NCBI GenBank assembly: GCA_019218315.1
Contig: JAHUUI010000002.1
Location: 124,001-188,000, forward strand
DNA from: Cardiobacteriaceae bacterium TAE3-ERU3
GTDB taxonomy: Bacteria > Pseudomonadota > Gammaproteobacteria > Cardiobacteriales > Cardiobacteriaceae
Length of the DNA: 64,000 bases
Direction of reading: 5' to 3'
Made by a program: the position numbers and the translations under genes. Below are positions 63,871 to 64,000 of the stretch, piece by piece; position 1 is the stretch's first letter; the number at the start of each line of letters is the position of its first letter. The notes under the pieces were generated by a model. The model did not search any database, was not told where the DNA came from, and saw only the letters and a list, made by a program, of their open reading frames with translations.

Positions 63871-64000
63871 GGTAATTAAAAAAGCGTTCTACAATAGCAA
63901 ATTGGCTGGTTCGTGTCATGCGTGGCAGGCTGTCAAGAAATACTTTACCGTAACCTTTGCTGCTTAAGCGTGGATCAGCAATCATCAGCACGCCATAATC
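63848..64000 (-). CDS. DinG/YoaA-family ATP-dependent helicase, C-terminal fragment
   Basis: An open frame without a start in the window. It enters from the right edge and stops at TGA 63850-63848, giving 50 residues. DYGVLMIADPRLSSKGYGKVFLDSLP is the conserved C-terminal motif VI-adjacent stretch of DinG/YoaA helicases (compare RGVLVICDRR..YG..FL.SLP). yoaA lies next to tsaB in E. coli too, which supports the call. The stop lies inside the start region of tsaB, so the two are coupled. Confidence 0.85.
   Translation of the reverse strand, partial: DYGVLMIADPRLSSKGYGKVFLDSLPRMTRTSQFAIVERFFNYHERHDAR

Overview
The window looks like chromosome of a gammaproteobacterium of moderate GC content. 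The best evidence is gene order. The minus-strand run hfq-hflX-hflK-hflC-yjeT-(hisZ)-purA-rnr-rlmB (37501 down to 27483) is the order known from E. coli and relatives. A DinG/YoaA-type helicase next to tsaB at the right edge is another such pairing. I cannot name the genus. No rRNA, tRNA, CRISPR array or insertion sequence was recognised.

Layout. 1-17190 is a plus-strand region. It holds purine synthesis genes (purL, purC-purM, purN-purD) separated by transporters (a CaCA antiporter, AbgT family, DauA-type SulP), then a tctCBA tricarboxylate uptake operon ending in a translationally coupled beta-carbonic anhydrase, then yigZ. 17900-20345 is a strikingly AT-rich two-gene islet on the minus strand, an AAA ATPase plus an HNH nuclease that resembles a Septu-like defence pair. 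It sits directly against the 3' end of hrpA, whose last codons look replaced. 24417-27354 holds a second SulP transporter, an NlpE-like lipoprotein and a broken elaA. 27483-37501 is the hfq-to-rlmB block.

38016-41004 is a divergent pair: a MmgE/PrpD-family protein with a ComA-type phosphosulfolactate synthase homologue on one side and a methyltransferase on the other. Their two sigma70-like promoters overlap across a near-perfect 7-1-7 Fur-type palindrome. 43706-48281 is the most interesting locus. A SoxR-type regulator faces a promoter with a 19-bp spacer filled by an 18-bp sox-box-like sequence. Behind it lie, co-directional and closely spaced, an MFS exporter, YnbA-like CDP-alcohol phosphatidyltransferase, a 43-residue small ORF, a PlsC-like acyltransferase, a YnbB/CdsA-like cytidylyltransferase and a DJ-1 family protein, ending in a terminator. 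This looks like a redox-controlled phospholipid-remodelling and detoxification operon.

48302-64000 contains uvrB, ggt, and a GbsR/MarR-like regulator with a four-gene operon whose control regions carry three copies of one 18-bp repeat. It also contains an MFS exporter, a 169-bp-period repeat with DnaA-box triplets (56322-56576), pmbA-tldD, two overlapping DUF697-type GTPases, a thioesterase, tsaB and the end of a DinG/YoaA helicase. Many junctions in the window are ATGA stop/start overlaps, so translational coupling is common.
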